In this document: positions 5,301-5,307 of the stretch, piece by piece | How positions within the stretch are numbered: the first letter of the stretch is position 1 | How the letters are laid out: every line of letters starts with the position of its first letter | Origin: Prevotella sp. CAG:732 | Lineage (GTDB): Bacteria > Bacteroidota > Bacteroidia > Bacteroidales > Bacteroidaceae | Reading direction: 5' to 3' | DNA: 5,307 bases | NCBI GenBank assembly: GCA_000436035.1 | Contig: FR893180.1 | Span: forward strand, 1-5,307 | The notes under the pieces: model-generated | The model's database searches: none | Told to the model about the DNA's origin: nothing | What the model saw: the letters and a program-made list of their open reading frames with translations, nothing else | Translations under genes and position numbers: made by a program

Positions 5301-5307
5301 TTTAGTG

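Noticed and set aside
1..5307. CRISPR array, insertion sequence or integrase
   Set aside because: No spacer-repeat pattern, transposase motif, or terminal inverted repeats with target duplication were seen; the only tandem array has three directly abutting 21-bp units with no spacers.

Overview
The window looks like chromosomal or integrated DNA from a gut-type Bacteroidales bacterium (Prevotella/Segatella or Bacteroides-like). The evidence is a BT4734-type VirE primase-helicase followed on the same strand by the first codons of a DUF4248 gene, start codons with A-rich rather than Shine-Dalgarno leaders, and two exact copies of the Bacteroidota -7 promoter element TAnnTTTG. I ran no database search. 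Family names rest on motifs I can read.

Left block (1-2570, minus strand, GC-rich codons): a large two-domain DNA primase/SF3-like ATPase of the VirE/BT4734 family (start at 2449, or GTG at 2569; stop at 182) is followed, after 125 bases, by the 5' end of a DUF4248 gene that leaves the window at base 1. The gap between them holds an AT-rich repeat and three tandem copies of a 21-bp unit. The last unit contains the primase stop codon, and two units together form a 12-bp-arm palindrome.

Divergent control region (2570-2850): it contains a probable primase promoter on the minus strand, a 10-bp-stem hairpin built on a recurring GGCTGAA motif, and a 25-bp operator-like dyad. On the plus strand an unrecognised 151-codon gene follows (2851-3306). 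Its natural 5' end may be the ATG at 2801, out of frame by one base across a run of seven T. A long imperfect hairpin after its stop looks like a terminator.

Intergenic stretch 3307-3723: after the terminator-like hairpin there is an exact -7 element, a possible 27-codon ORF, a bulged hairpin, and then a second exact -7 element flanked by two perfect inverted repeats just before the next gene.

Right block (3724-5300, plus strand, clearly more AT-rich): a compact ABC/OLD-type AAA ATPase (368 codons) overlaps by 4 bases a TOPRIM-like protein of the RloB/DUF4276/AriB sort. This is the architecture of two-gene ATPase plus TOPRIM-nuclease anti-phage systems such as PARIS (AriA-AriB) and RloA-RloB, and is the most interesting content here. 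The TOPRIM frame ends sooner than expected, 7 bases before the window edge, so it may be truncated or frameshifted.
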